Shown: positions 1-6,401, counted from the first letter of the stretch. The stretch: 13,408 nucleotides of DNA from Pseudomonadota bacterium (GCA_009781955.1 WQUT01000029.1:1-13408), one strand, 5' to 3'. Notes: generated from the sequence alone by a model not told the origin. Program-made: numbers and translations.

Positions 1-87
1 TACCCCGGAAATCTAAGGCAACATCCGCCTTCGCCAAGGCTACGGTGGACAAGAGTTGCCAAGATTTCCGCCCCTTCTGAGAAGGGG
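1..87 (+). repeat. Palindromic intergenic repeat, copy 1 (TACCCCG...CTTCTGAGAAGG family)
   Basis: The element starts at the window edge with TACCCCGGAAATCT (1-14). Its outer arm is answered by AGATTTCCG (62-70), and a hairpin CCCCTTCTGAGAAGGGG (71-87) follows directly. Between the arms sits a second palindromic piece (about 25-55, CCGCCTTCGC...GCTACGG) that resembles a segment found inside hemW at 12271-12292. Copies 2 and 3 of the family lie at 2848-2910 and 2950-3106. The left end may be cut by the window edge. Confidence 0.75.
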
Positions 88-150
88 AAGCCCAAAGAAT
101 CAACCGCGCAAGACCGCCCCAATGGGCCGGCAAACTTTGCGAAACTTCTT

Positions 151-1842
151 ATGAAAGATTTATCCAAAGATTTATTTAATCCCCTGTCCGGCGAGGATTT
201 CGGACAACTATTCAAACAATCTTACGGCGACCAGGAAACGCTCCAAGGCTATGCGACCAAGGGAACCGTGAAAGATATCCGCAGCGATTTCGTCTTGATT
301 GACGTCGGCCTGAAATCCGAAGGCCGCGTGCCTTTGCGCGAGTTCGGCGCGAATCCGCCAAAAGTCGGCGACATTATTGATATATTCGTTGAACGCTATG
401 AAAACCGCGACGGAACCGCCGTGCTGTCTTATACCAAGGCGCGCGCGGAAAAGGCGTGGAAGGAACTGGAAAAGGCCGTCGCCGACGGCACCGACCCGAC
501 CGGCAAGATTATGGAGGTGGTGCGCGGCGGATACACCGTGGACATCAACGGCGTCTTTGCATTCATGCCGTCATCCCAGGCCGATAACCGCCTGATACGC
601 GATGCCAAATCGCTGGTCGGCGTTACCGACAAATTCCGCGTGCTGAAAATGGACGCGCTGCGCACCAACGCGATCGTATCGCGCCGCGCGATCCAGGCGG
701 ACTCACTCGCCAATGCCCAGAAAGAAGCGATGAAGAACATCACCTTGGGCGCGGTGCTGGACGGAACGGTCAAGAACATTACCGATTACGGCGTCTTTGT
801 GGATTTGGGCGGTATTGACGGACTGCTGCATGTGACCGACCTGTCTTGGCGGCGCGTGAATCATCCGCGCGAAATCGTGCATGTCGGACAAAAGATTCGC
901 GTGAAGGTTATTCAGTTTGATTCCGAATCCCACCGCATTTCGTTGGGTATGAAACAATTGGAAGAAGATCCGTGGAACACCGCGTCCAAGGCGTTCAATA
1001 TCGGCGATGTGGTAAAGGGCAAAGTGACCAGCCTGACCGATTACGGCGCGTTTGTTGACCTGGGCCAGGGGATAGAGGGATTGGTGCATATGTCCGAACT
1101 GTCCTGGACCAACAAAAACGTTCACCCCAGCAAGATTCTGCAAAATGGCCAGGAAATCACCGTGAACGTCCTGGGCATAGACAACGACAAACGTCGGATT
1201 TCGCTGGGCTATAAACAGATGCAGAAAAACCCGTGGAAAGATTTTGCGGAAACCCACAATGTCGGCGACATCATCACCGGCCCGATCAAGAACACGACCG
1301 AATTCGGTTTGTTCGTCGCGCTGACGCCGGAACTGGACGGAATGGTTCACATTTCCGACCTGTCTTGGGATAAATTGGACGAGGAAGAGCTGAAAAAGTT
1401 CGTCCGGGGCCAGGAAATCACCGCAAAGATTCTGGACATCAATCCGGAAAAGGAACGCATCACGTTGGGCATCAAACAGATGACCGAAAGCGGCGACAGC
1501 AAGAAAACCGCCATCAAGAAAGGCGCGGTTGTTATGGGAACCATCGCAGAGGTTTCTGGCGACGAGTTGACCGTTGACCTGGGCGCGGGCGGCCGCGGTA
1601 TCATTCGCCGGACCGACCTGTCTATGAACAAAGACGAGCAGAACACCGCGAAATACAAGGTTGGCGACAGTGTGGAGGCATCCGTTGTTTCCACTGACGA
1701 AGGCGTTGTGAAACTCTCGGTCCGCGCGTTACAGGCCGCATTGGAAAAGCAGGCCGTCAAGGATTACGCAAAGCAATCCGCCGATTCCGGCGCGGTTCTG
1801 GGCGATATCTTGGGTGCTGCGATAGAGAACAGCAAGAAGTAA
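151..1842 (+). CDS. rpsA: 30S ribosomal protein S1
   Basis: This is ribosomal protein S1, which binds mRNA on the 30S subunit and helps initiation on structured or SD-poor messages. The 563 residues, a usual length for proteobacteria, carry six S1 (OB-fold) repeats at about 34-100, 114-178, 197-267, 284-354, 371-441 and 456-528. Repeats 3-5 show the classic pattern 'DYG.FVDLG...GL.H.S.LSW'. ATG 151 is the only ATG, GTG or TTG start in this frame within the window. No Shine-Dalgarno sequence precedes it; the E. coli rpsA leader also lacks a strong one and is autoregulated by S1, so this may be functional. The frame stays open upstream to the window edge, through the repeat, so an N-terminal extension cannot be fully excluded. 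A strong terminator follows at 1861-1889. The usual upstream neighbour, cmk, is not visible. Confidence 0.97.
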   Translation: MKDLSKDLFNPLSGEDFGQLFKQSYGDQETLQGYATKGTVKDIRSDFVLIDVGLKSEGRVPLREFGANPPKVGDIIDIFVERYENRDGTAVLSYTKARAEKAWKELEKAVADGTDPTGKIMEVVRGGYTVDINGVFAFMPSSQADNRLIRDAKSLVGVTDKFRVLKMDALRTNAIVSRRAIQADSLANAQKEAMKNITLGAVLDGTVKNITDYGVFVDLGGIDGLLHVTDLSWRRVNHPREIVHVGQKIRVKVIQFDSESHRISLGMKQLEEDPWNTASKAFNIGDVVKGKVTSLTDYGAFVDLGQGIEGLVHMSELSWTNKNVHPSKILQNGQEITVNVLGIDNDKRRISLGYKQMQKNPWKDFAETHNVGDIITGPIKNTTEFGLFVALTPELDGMVHISDLSWDKLDEEELKKFVRGQEITAKILDINPEKERITLGIKQMTESGDSKKTAIKKGAVVMGTIAEVSGDELTVDLGAGGRGIIRRTDLSMNKDEQNTAKYKVGDSVEASVVSTDEGVVKLSVRALQAALEKQAVKDYAKQSADSGAVLGDILGAAIENSKK

Positions 1843-1860
1843 TCGCGCGTCGTACCAAAC

Positions 1861-1889
1861 AAAAATCCGGCACCCGCCGGATTTTTTTT
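1861..1889 (+). terminator. Rho-independent terminator of rpsA
   Basis: The stem AAAAATCCGGC / GCCGGATTTTT has an ACCC loop and continues into a run of T, 18 bases after the rpsA stop codon. Confidence 0.92.
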
Positions 1890-1972
1890 ACCACTGCCCC
1901 GTCTTGCGCCTTCGGCGCAATCTACCCACAACGCCCGCGAAGGGGAATTTAGGCCGAGCTAAGTAAGAGTGT

Positions 1973-2112
1973 CACTCCCGCGGAGGCGGGAGTGGGGCTA
2001 TGAAATTTCAGTGTTTAAACTATGAAAATAATTCGTCTTTCTGCTTTCGGGAATGACAGAACCGCTTAGAAGTTATGATATTTTCAAGCCCTATTCCCGC
2101 CTACGCGGGAAT
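1973..2112. repeat. Pair of CCCGC-type short palindromic repeats
   Basis: Two hairpins lie at 1973-1994 (CACTCCCGC, loop GGAG, GCGGGAGTG) and 2093-2112 (ATTCCCGC, loop CTAC, GCGGGAAT). The second is followed by GAC, and a half-copy ending CGGGAATGAC is visible near 2048-2057. The ATTCCCGC...GCGGGAAT core resembles the small dispersed repeats of other genomes, such as neisserial dRS3. Whether these are one composite element or separate copies cannot be told from this window. Confidence 0.6.
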
Positions 2113-2140
2113 GACAAAAATTACTTCGTAATTTTTGTTA

Positions 2141-2166
2141 TGTAGGGGCAAATAACTATTTGCCCA
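2141..2166. repeat. GTAGGGGCAAATA palindromic repeat, intergenic copy
   Basis: TGTAGGGGCAAATA (2141-2154) is answered by TATTTGCCC (2157-2165). The same repeat, as a perfect 30-bp palindrome, lies inside hemW at 12864-12893. This copy is decayed at its right end (CCCAT instead of CCCCTACA). Its right arm supplies the -35-like TTGCCC upstream of adk. Confidence 0.75.
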
Positions 2167-2189
2167 TGGTGTTATTTATCTGTTATAAT
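2160..2189 (+). promoter_or_regulatory. Promoter of adk
   Basis: An extended -10 (TGT followed by TATAAT at 2184-2189) lies 18 bases downstream of TTGCCC (2160-2165, 4 of 6 matches to TTGACA). The start of transcription would fall near 2196. That leaves a short leader containing the Shine-Dalgarno AAGGA (2204-2208), 6 bases before the adk ATG. Confidence 0.7.
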
Positions 2190-2214
2190 CCCCCGACAAT
2201 AAAAAGGATATCTT

Positions 2215-2784
2215 ATGAAACATGATTTAATCATTATGCTGGGGGGGCCGGGGGCCGGCAAGGGAACCATTGCGAAAATGCTGCGCGAACGGCACGCCTA
2301 TAATTACATAGAAACCGGGGCGATGTTCCGCAACATTGATAAAACCACGCCGCTGGGCGCGCGGGTCGCCGCCATTATGGATGCGGGCGATCTGGTTACC
2401 GACGAATTAACCGAGCAATTGGTGGCCGAGAAAATTAACAATGACGCGGATATTCTGATGGATGGGTTCCCGCGGACCATCCCCCAGGCGGAATGGCTGT
2501 TGGCCCACGTCGCGGATAATTTTAATGTTCGCGTGGTATATCTGAACTGTCCGCCGGAAACACTGGTCGCGCGGATTCACAAACGCGTCGGCGAAGGCGG
2601 CGGGCGCGCGGATGATTCCGACATCGCCGTCGTTCAGAAACGCATCCAGCAGTATTTTGAAAAAACCGCGCCGCTGATTGACTTTTTCAAGGCCGACAAG
2701 CATGCGGAATTCCTGGACATAGACAACAACCCGCCGCAAGATGTGGTTTTTGCGGACGTGGTATCGCAACTGAATCTGAAATAA
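2215..2784 (+). CDS. adk: Adenylate kinase (short form)
   Basis: The enzyme interconverts ATP + AMP and 2 ADP in the cytoplasm. The 189 residues show the P-loop GGPGAGKGT (10-18), the AMP-site region ETGAMFR (33-39), DGFPRT (83-88) and the lid-proximal arginines (R120, R124, R131 in GGGRADD). The lid is short: the 25-30-residue insertion of long-type bacterial enzymes, with its zinc-binding cysteines, is absent, so the length matches the short type. AAGGA six bases before the ATG fixes the start. In many alphaproteobacteria adk follows secY in the ribosomal protein cluster; here it stands alone beside rpsA with its own promoter and terminator. The other nucleoside monophosphate kinases are less likely, because the AMP-site and lid motifs fit Adk. 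Confidence 0.95.
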   Translation: MKHDLIIMLGGPGAGKGTIAKMLRERHAYNYIETGAMFRNIDKTTPLGARVAAIMDAGDLVTDELTEQLVAEKINNDADILMDGFPRTIPQAEWLLAHVADNFNVRVVYLNCPPETLVARIHKRVGEGGGRADDSDIAVVQKRIQQYFEKTAPLIDFFKADKHAEFLDIDNNPPQDVVFADVVSQLNLK

Positions 2785-2809
2785 AAAGCCCGCTCGGGCT
2801 TTTTATTTT
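2783..2809 (+). terminator. Rho-independent terminator of adk
   Basis: AAAAAGCCCG (2783-2792) pairs with CGGGCTTTTT (2795-2804) and is followed by ATTTT. The stem overlaps the adk stop codon. Confidence 0.92.
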
Positions 2810-2847
2810 GCCTCTTTATGCAAACGCCTCTGACATCAATTCCTGAC

Positions 2848-2910
2848 TACCCCGGATTTCTTGCGGCGGCGAAACCGGCCGCCGAGAAATCCGACCCTTC
2901 TGAGAAGGGT
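2848..2910 (+). repeat. Palindromic intergenic repeat, copy 2
   Basis: TACCCCGGATTTCT (2848-2861) is answered by AGAAATCCG (2885-2893), and the hairpin ACCCTTCTGAGAAGGGT (2894-2910) follows. Inside the arms is a GCGGCGG/CCGCC hairpin. Compared with copy 1, both the outer arm (AA/TT became TT/AA) and the closing pair of the second hairpin (C-G became A-T) changed on both sides, so pairing is kept. Confidence 0.8.
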
Positions 2911-2949
2911 ATTTAGTACTCATCCCTTTAATCAAAATGAGCACCTGTT

Positions 2950-3106
2950 CCCCTTCTCAGAAGGGGAGAATCCGAGTATGCGAGAACGAGTGTTGTGCTG
3001 GTTCGCAAACACGAAGTCCGAACAACTACGAGGATACGCGGAGCTTTCAAGCGAGCGAAAACCTGGGAGCGCGCGAAGTTGCGTGCGACCAAAGGTTTTC
3101 GGGGTA
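2950..3106 (-). repeat. Palindromic intergenic repeat, copy 3 (inverted, long variant)
   Basis: Read on the minus strand this begins GACTACCCCGAAAACC (from 3109) and ends with CGGATTCT followed by CCCCTTCTGAGAAGGGG (2966-2950), the same ends as copies 1 and 2. The interior is longer, about 157 bp in total. It contains a CGAAAACCT (3056-3064) / AGGTTTTCG (3093-3101) hairpin and a further stretch of unknown origin. Confidence 0.7.
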
Positions 3107-3147
3107 GTCATGCTTAAATTTGTCAGACCCATTTCGGAATTTCCCGC

Positions 3148-3177
3148 TGGACTTGCACCGGATATTTTTTATATAAT
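3148..3177 (+). promoter_or_regulatory. Candidate promoter of the PKD-domain gene
   Basis: TATAAT (3172-3177) is preceded at 18 bases by TGGACT (3148-3153, 4 of 6 matches to TTGACA). A leader of about 60 bases would follow. Confidence 0.45.
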
Positions 3178-3245
3178 TGTGCGAACCAAATTAAAACGGT
3201 GAGACAATAAGAGATAATTTGGCTATGATTTCACGGCGGGAGACC

Positions 3246-4712
3246 ATGAAATACATCAAATTCATATTTGCGATATTAATCACAATTCTTTCGTGCGCGT
3301 CGGCGCGCGCGGATATATCTTCCGCGCAATATATACATGACATGATACTGGCGATGAAGGGCGTGAACGTTCCGATCCCGCCGACCGTCGGCACAAATAA
3401 TATAAACGCGAACACCCTGGGATACTTGATGCAGCAAATTGACGCCGCGAACGCCCAGATTGGAACCTTTTCAAATTACGCCGTTACGGTTACCACGCTG
3501 TCAGACAATGTAGTTTCCGTCCAGCGCGTTCTGAACGACATCCAGGACTTAATCGTCTACCCCACTGCGACCGTAACCGTCGTCAGCGGCAACGCGTTCA
3601 GTTTCAAGATATCGGCGACCGGGAATTTCACCATTGACTGGGGCGACGGCACGGTGCCCCAAGATATCGTAAGAACGAACACCACCGCCACGGTATACAG
3701 CCATACGTATGCCGCGGTGGGGAGTTACCAGATTAAAATCACCGGACGGGCGACCGGATATAACGCTTCTACACAAATCGCATGCGTCTCTTTTGAAAAC
3801 GAAACGCGCAAGTTCAACATAGGCGGCAGTTTGGGGCGCGTATTCCCGACACTGGGCACCGGGCCGGGGCTGCAGCCCAGCTTTTATTTCGCATTCCGCA
3901 TGGCGACCGGCTTGACGGGCGGCATTAACCCCGGATTGTTTGACGGTATTTACGGTCAGCCGGTGGATTATATGTTCGCGGACTTGTTCAACGGGACAAA
4001 CCTGACCGGCACAATACCGGATGGATTGTTTGGCGGACTGTCCGGCGCGTATGCATACGGAATGTTTCAAAGCCTGTTTTACAATCAAAGCGGGCTGACC
4101 GGTTCTATTCCGCCCGGAATGTTCGGGAATCTGTCCGGGCCGGCGCAGCCGTATATCTTTGCAAATACTTTTTACGGGTGCACCGGGCTGACCGGCCCGA
4201 TTCCCGCGGGATTATTCGGGAATCCGACCGGCGCGCCGGGAATGAACATGTTCATCGGCACGTTTTACGCGGATGCGGGCCTGACCGGGCCAATCCCGCC
4301 GGGATTGTTCGGACACTTGAACGGCGCGCCGGCGTCCAAGATGTTTAACAACACGTTTTACCAGTGCAAGGGCCTGACCGGCTCTGTCCCGGCGATGCTG
4401 TTCGGAACCCTTACCGGCGCGCCCCAGGCCAGCATGTTTGCCGGAACATTTTATCAGTGCAGCGGTCTGACCGGCATAGCGGACGGAATCTGGGATTTGA
4501 CCGGCATGGGGACGGGGGCCACGGACGCAACCATATTCAGCACGATGTTCCAGGGATGCACCAGCATCGCCGGCGTCGCCTCGCCAACCACCGCGGCGGG
4601 CAACGGCGTGAAATTGTGGCAGCATTTCTCTAAGATAACGGCCGCCGTCACGGCATTCCGCAACTCTACGGGATTGACCGACTATGCCAGCATCCCGGCG
4701 AATTGGAAGTAA
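3246..4712 (+). CDS. Secreted PKD-domain protein with 31-residue LTGxIP repeats
   Basis: This is a predicted exported, possibly adhesive surface protein of 488 residues; no exact function can be named. A signal peptide (1-22, cleavage after ARA) is followed by a helical region rich in Q, A and N (about 25-100). Then comes a PKD-like beta domain (about 105-170) with the hallmark FTIDWGDGT and YSHTYAAVGSYQIKITG. From 222 a tandem repeat begins at residues 222, 252, 283, 314, 345, 376 and 407, a period of 31 residues. The pattern is GLTGxIPxGLFGxLxGAPxxxMFxxTFYxC, a cross between plant-type leucine-rich repeats and BspA-like surface repeats. The start at ATG 3246 gives the best signal peptide, with GGGAG just upstream; TTG 3219 and ATG 3225 in the same frame would add charged residues. 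ILSC at 14-17 could be a weak lipobox. The stop lies 6 bases from the convergent neighbour. Confidence 0.8.
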   Translation: MKYIKFIFAILITILSCASARADISSAQYIHDMILAMKGVNVPIPPTVGTNNINANTLGYLMQQIDAANAQIGTFSNYAVTVTTLSDNVVSVQRVLNDIQDLIVYPTATVTVVSGNAFSFKISATGNFTIDWGDGTVPQDIVRTNTTATVYSHTYAAVGSYQIKITGRATGYNASTQIACVSFENETRKFNIGGSLGRVFPTLGTGPGLQPSFYFAFRMATGLTGGINPGLFDGIYGQPVDYMFADLFNGTNLTGTIPDGLFGGLSGAYAYGMFQSLFYNQSGLTGSIPPGMFGNLSGPAQPYIFANTFYGCTGLTGPIPAGLFGNPTGAPGMNMFIGTFYADAGLTGPIPPGLFGHLNGAPASKMFNNTFYQCKGLTGSVPAMLFGTLTGAPQASMFAGTFYQCSGLTGIADGIWDLTGMGTGATDATIFSTMFQGCTSIAGVASPTTAAGNGVKLWQHFSKITAAVTAFRNSTGLTDYASIPANWK

Positions 4713-4718
4713 AAATGA

Positions 4719-5234
4719 TTATTTGCAATTATCCATAATGATTTGGTTCAAAACAAAATCAAAATCCAGTTTTGGGTAATTTGCCAAAAGCCCAGGAATG
4801 TTTTTCTGCAATGTGATATGCGGCGAATATGCATACTTGGATGTCAAAGAATATTCTTTACGATAAAAAGCATTCGCGCGTTGCAAGGCATCGGATTCAA
4901 ATTTTATTACCGCAACTTTGCCGTCATTATCTGTCTGAAATGTATCAATATACGCATTCGTTACCCGAACGGCCTTGAAATCTGGCTTTTCTATCATACA
5001 TACAGGGGTTAAAACTTCCTTGCTGTATGCAATCGTGCAATGCGGATCTTTTAAAAAATCTGCATAAGGCAGGTTGTGTTTGAGGCAAAAATTGATTATT
5101 TTTTTGATGGCGGATTGGCTCGGAATAATTTTTATATTAGTGCGTTCCATTTTTCCATGGCCAAGAGCAACCACATCAATAAATGTGTTGTCTCTTTCCG
5201 GTGTTGAATGTGAGCGATCTGACATAGTGGTCAT
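4719..5234 (-). CDS. Acb1-like 2H phosphoesterase
   Basis: This is probably a cyclic-nucleotide or RNA phosphodiesterase of the 2H superfamily (171 residues, cytoplasmic). Both HxT signatures of the fold are present: HCTIAYS (H65, T67) and SPHITLQ (H139, T141), spaced as usual. The second lies in 'VIKFES..L..AN.FYRKEYSLTSKYAYSPHITL'. From memory, this layout resembles phage T4 gp57B (Acb1), the anti-CBASS enzyme that cleaves cyclic di- and trinucleotide signals, better than 2'-5' RNA ligases (ThpR/LigT). That link is an inference without an alignment. The gene is AT-rich, lies on the same strand as and 70 bp downstream of the C39-like lipoprotein, and converges on the PKD gene. No Shine-Dalgarno is seen; ATG 5225 (residue 4) is an alternative start suited to a leaderless message. 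It may be a prophage-derived gene or a resident signal-turnover enzyme. Confidence 0.7.
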   Translation of the reverse strand: MTTMSDRSHSTPERDNTFIDVVALGHGKMERTNIKIIPSQSAIKKIINFCLKHNLPYADFLKDPHCTIAYSKEVLTPVCMIEKPDFKAVRVTNAYIDTFQTDNDGKVAVIKFESDALQRANAFYRKEYSLTSKYAYSPHITLQKNIPGLLANYPKLDFDFVLNQIIMDNCK

Positions 5235-5262
5235 AGTTTATCAGCAAATACTTAAAAAGCAA
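5235..5262 (-). promoter_or_regulatory. Weak candidate promoter of the 2H phosphoesterase
   Basis: On the minus strand TTGCTT (5262-5257) is followed after 16 bases by TGA-TAAACT (-10 at 5240-5235, extended type). Transcription would start inside the annotated first codons. If it is real, translation would begin leaderless at ATG 5225. Confidence 0.3.
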
Positions 5263-5304
5263 GATAGGGTAATAAAAAGTTCTGATGTTATTGTTTTGAC
5301 GCGC

Positions 5305-6066
5305 TTAATCCTTTGGCTTTACCACAACAAATAAAAAGTCATTATCCTTTGGATTCGGGCCCATCATCCGGCCCAGCGTCCAATTCTCTACAAACCTTTT
5401 CGCCGAATAGACCCCATACCCGTCTTGGTTATGGTCGGTTACGTCATAAGAATCCGCAACGACAAGCACATCGTCGTCCTTTGTCTCCGTCCCCATATTG
5501 TCATAGCCGATTATTGTTTGCCAATGACCGCCAAAGTCGTTCCATAAAACCATTACCGGCAATCCCGACTTGATAAAGTTTTCTATCATTTCAGCCTTGG
5601 CCGTGGCATCCATATTTGCATCATAGTCATGCGTGCTTATTATTTCAAATCCGCCGACTTGCTTAAAAATATTAATCATATCCGACAGGGTTGTCGGCCA
5701 AGGCAGGTTCTTTTTCGCGCGGAATTCCGCCAAGGAATGTTCATTCCAATTATCCAACCGCCCGAAATATTCCAGAACCATCATGGCCGTTGCTGGCCCG
5801 CATGAATAGATGCTGGACTGTTGAAGCGTTTTGAATTTCGGAAGGATTGTTAACGTATCCGCAGATTTCGCATTATAAAAATCAACCGAAGAATAGTATC
5901 GCGAGCCGGGATGGTCGCCGGATCTTTCAACGGCCTTTGAGCCCTGGGTTTTGGAAATTTCGGGGCGGTCGGTAATTTTCATCTCGTCGGAATAATTGCC
6001 GCCGCGGGCGCATGCCGCGACAGTTAACGCAATCAATCCTATAAAAATTATGGTTGGCCGCTTCAT
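5305..6066 (-). CDS. Lipoprotein with C39-like cysteine peptidase domain
   Basis: This is a predicted lipoprotein carrying a papain-like peptidase_C39_2 domain (253 residues). A signal sequence with lipobox LTVAAC gives a lipidated Cys19. The domain shows a candidate catalytic triad: Cys89 in LQQSSIYSCGPA with a glutamine (Q82 or Q83) for the oxyanion hole, His181 in GGHWQTIIGYD, and Asp205 in VVADSYD. 'PVMVLWNDFGGHWQTIIGYDN' is typical of the family. It probably cleaves peptides at the cell envelope; the substrate is unknown. There is no ABC transporter or bacteriocin gene nearby, so export processing as in classic C39 proteins is unlikely. The ATG lies only 15 bases after the 3' end of tRNA-Pro and has no Shine-Dalgarno, so transcription together with the tRNA is plausible. 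The phosphoesterase gene follows 70 bp downstream. Confidence 0.8.
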   Translation of the reverse strand: MKRPTIIFIGLIALTVAACARGGNYSDEMKITDRPEISKTQGSKAVERSGDHPGSRYYSSVDFYNAKSADTLTILPKFKTLQQSSIYSCGPATAMMVLEYFGRLDNWNEHSLAEFRAKKNLPWPTTLSDMINIFKQVGGFEIISTHDYDANMDATAKAEMIENFIKSGLPVMVLWNDFGGHWQTIIGYDNMGTETKDDDVLVVADSYDVTDHNQDGYGVYSAKRFVENWTLGRMMGPNPKDNDFLFVVVKPKD

Positions 6067-6081
6067 TTAATATAATTTAAA

Positions 6082-6158
6082 TGGTCGGAGTGACAAGATT
6101 CGAACTTGCGACCCCTTGCACCCCATGCAAGTACTCTACCAGGCTGAGCTACACTCCG
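6082..6158 (-). tRNA. tRNA-Pro (anticodon GGG)
   Basis: A full cloverleaf of 77 nt includes an encoded CCA (6084-6082). The acceptor stem CGGAGTG/CACTCCG starts with C1-G72 as is usual for proline, the discriminator is A, and the T-loop is TTCGAAT. The anticodon stem CTTGC/GCAAG encloses the loop ATGGGGT, so the anticodon is GGG with G37, which reads CCC and CCU. The upstream GIY-YIG gene ends 3 bases before it and the downstream lipoprotein starts 15 bases after it, all on the minus strand. Confidence 0.96.
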
Positions 6159-6161
6159 ATA

Positions 6162-6401
6162 CTAAAAATGCTTTATCTGAAACATACGACCAGCATGCGT
6201 TTTCAGATATGTTTCAAATGCTTGTGCTTTTTCTTTGTCTTCAAAAGCAATATAACATCTGATGTTCCAAGGTTTATGCCGATTTGTTTGTCTAGATTGT
6301 CCTGAATTATGTTCACTTAATCTTAATTTAAGATCAGATGTAAATCCAGTATAAAAATGTTCCGGGTCGTTTACGCTTTGAAGAATATAAACATAGAACA
6401 T
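6162..6401 (-). CDS. GIY-YIG domain protein (UPF0213/YhbQ-like)
   Basis: This is a small GIY-YIG nuclease-fold protein of 79 residues, the usual size for the stand-alone UPF0213 group. The first motif appears as YVYIL (3-7) and the second as YTG (17-19). The candidate catalytic arginine is R27 in LKLRLSEHNSG, with H31 and the metal-binding Glu63 in AQAFETYLK. These proteins are thought to act on DNA ends or structures, but their role is unclear, and many copies are mobile accessory genes. The gene is AT-rich. Its TAG stop is only 3 bases from the 5' end of tRNA-Pro, so the tRNA is probably transcribed through or from within this gene. A CTGTTGC/GCAACAG hairpin (6416-6433) lies in its leader, and no Shine-Dalgarno is obvious before the ATG. 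Confidence 0.85.
   Translation of the reverse strand: MFYVYILQSVNDPEHFYTGFTSDLKLRLSEHNSGQSRQTNRHKPWNIRCYIAFEDKEKAQAFETYLKTHAGRMFQIKHF

Larger units (their letters stand above)
1843..2214. other. Repeat-rich gap between rpsA and adk
   Basis: No gene is seen here. The stretch holds, in order, the rpsA terminator (1861-1889), a small hairpin TTGCGCC/GGCGCAA (1904-1920), a hairpin CACTCCCGC/GCGGGAGTG (1973-1994), a hairpin ATTCCCGC/GCGGGAAT (2093-2112), an AT-rich hairpin with 11-bp arms ACAAAAATTAC/GTAATTTTTGT (2114-2138), a GGGCAAATA/TATTTGCCC palindrome (2146-2165), and the adk promoter. Confidence 0.8.
2785..3245. other. Repeat-filled gap upstream of the PKD-domain gene
   Basis: No convincing gene is present. 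The stretch contains the end of the adk terminator, repeat copy 2 (2848-2910), a 39-bp spacer, repeat copy 3 in the opposite orientation (2950-3106), and the presumed promoter and leader of the gene at 3246. A 113-codon open frame crosses both repeats but has no family resemblance and is judged spurious. Confidence 0.8.

Noticed and set aside
703..1350. 215-codon antisense frame within rpsA
   Set aside because: It is opposite a well-conserved six-repeat S1 gene and its composition is that of a shadow frame.
2861..3202. 113-codon open frame on the plus strand between adk and the PKD gene
   Set aside because: It runs through two palindromic repeats in opposite orientation, shows no domain pattern, and has no ribosome binding site.
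3549..4088. 179-codon antisense frame within the PKD-domain gene
   Set aside because: It overlaps the PKD domain and regular repeats on the other strand; the open frame results from repeat composition.
3909..4556. Regular 93-bp DNA periodicity, considered as a CRISPR-like or satellite array
   Set aside because: The period is the 31-codon protein repeat; the DNA units are diverged and lie wholly inside an open reading frame.
6066..6096. Promoter-like TTGTCA (inside the tRNA), 16 bases, TATATT before the lipoprotein gene
   Set aside because: Transcription would start inside codon 2 of the lipoprotein, so the message would lack its ATG and lose the signal sequence; the -35 match is part of the tRNA stem.
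6081..6305. Plus-strand open frame beginning MVGVTRFELATPCT
   Set aside because: It is the antisense translation of tRNA-Pro, a common false protein, followed by the antisense of the GIY-YIG gene.
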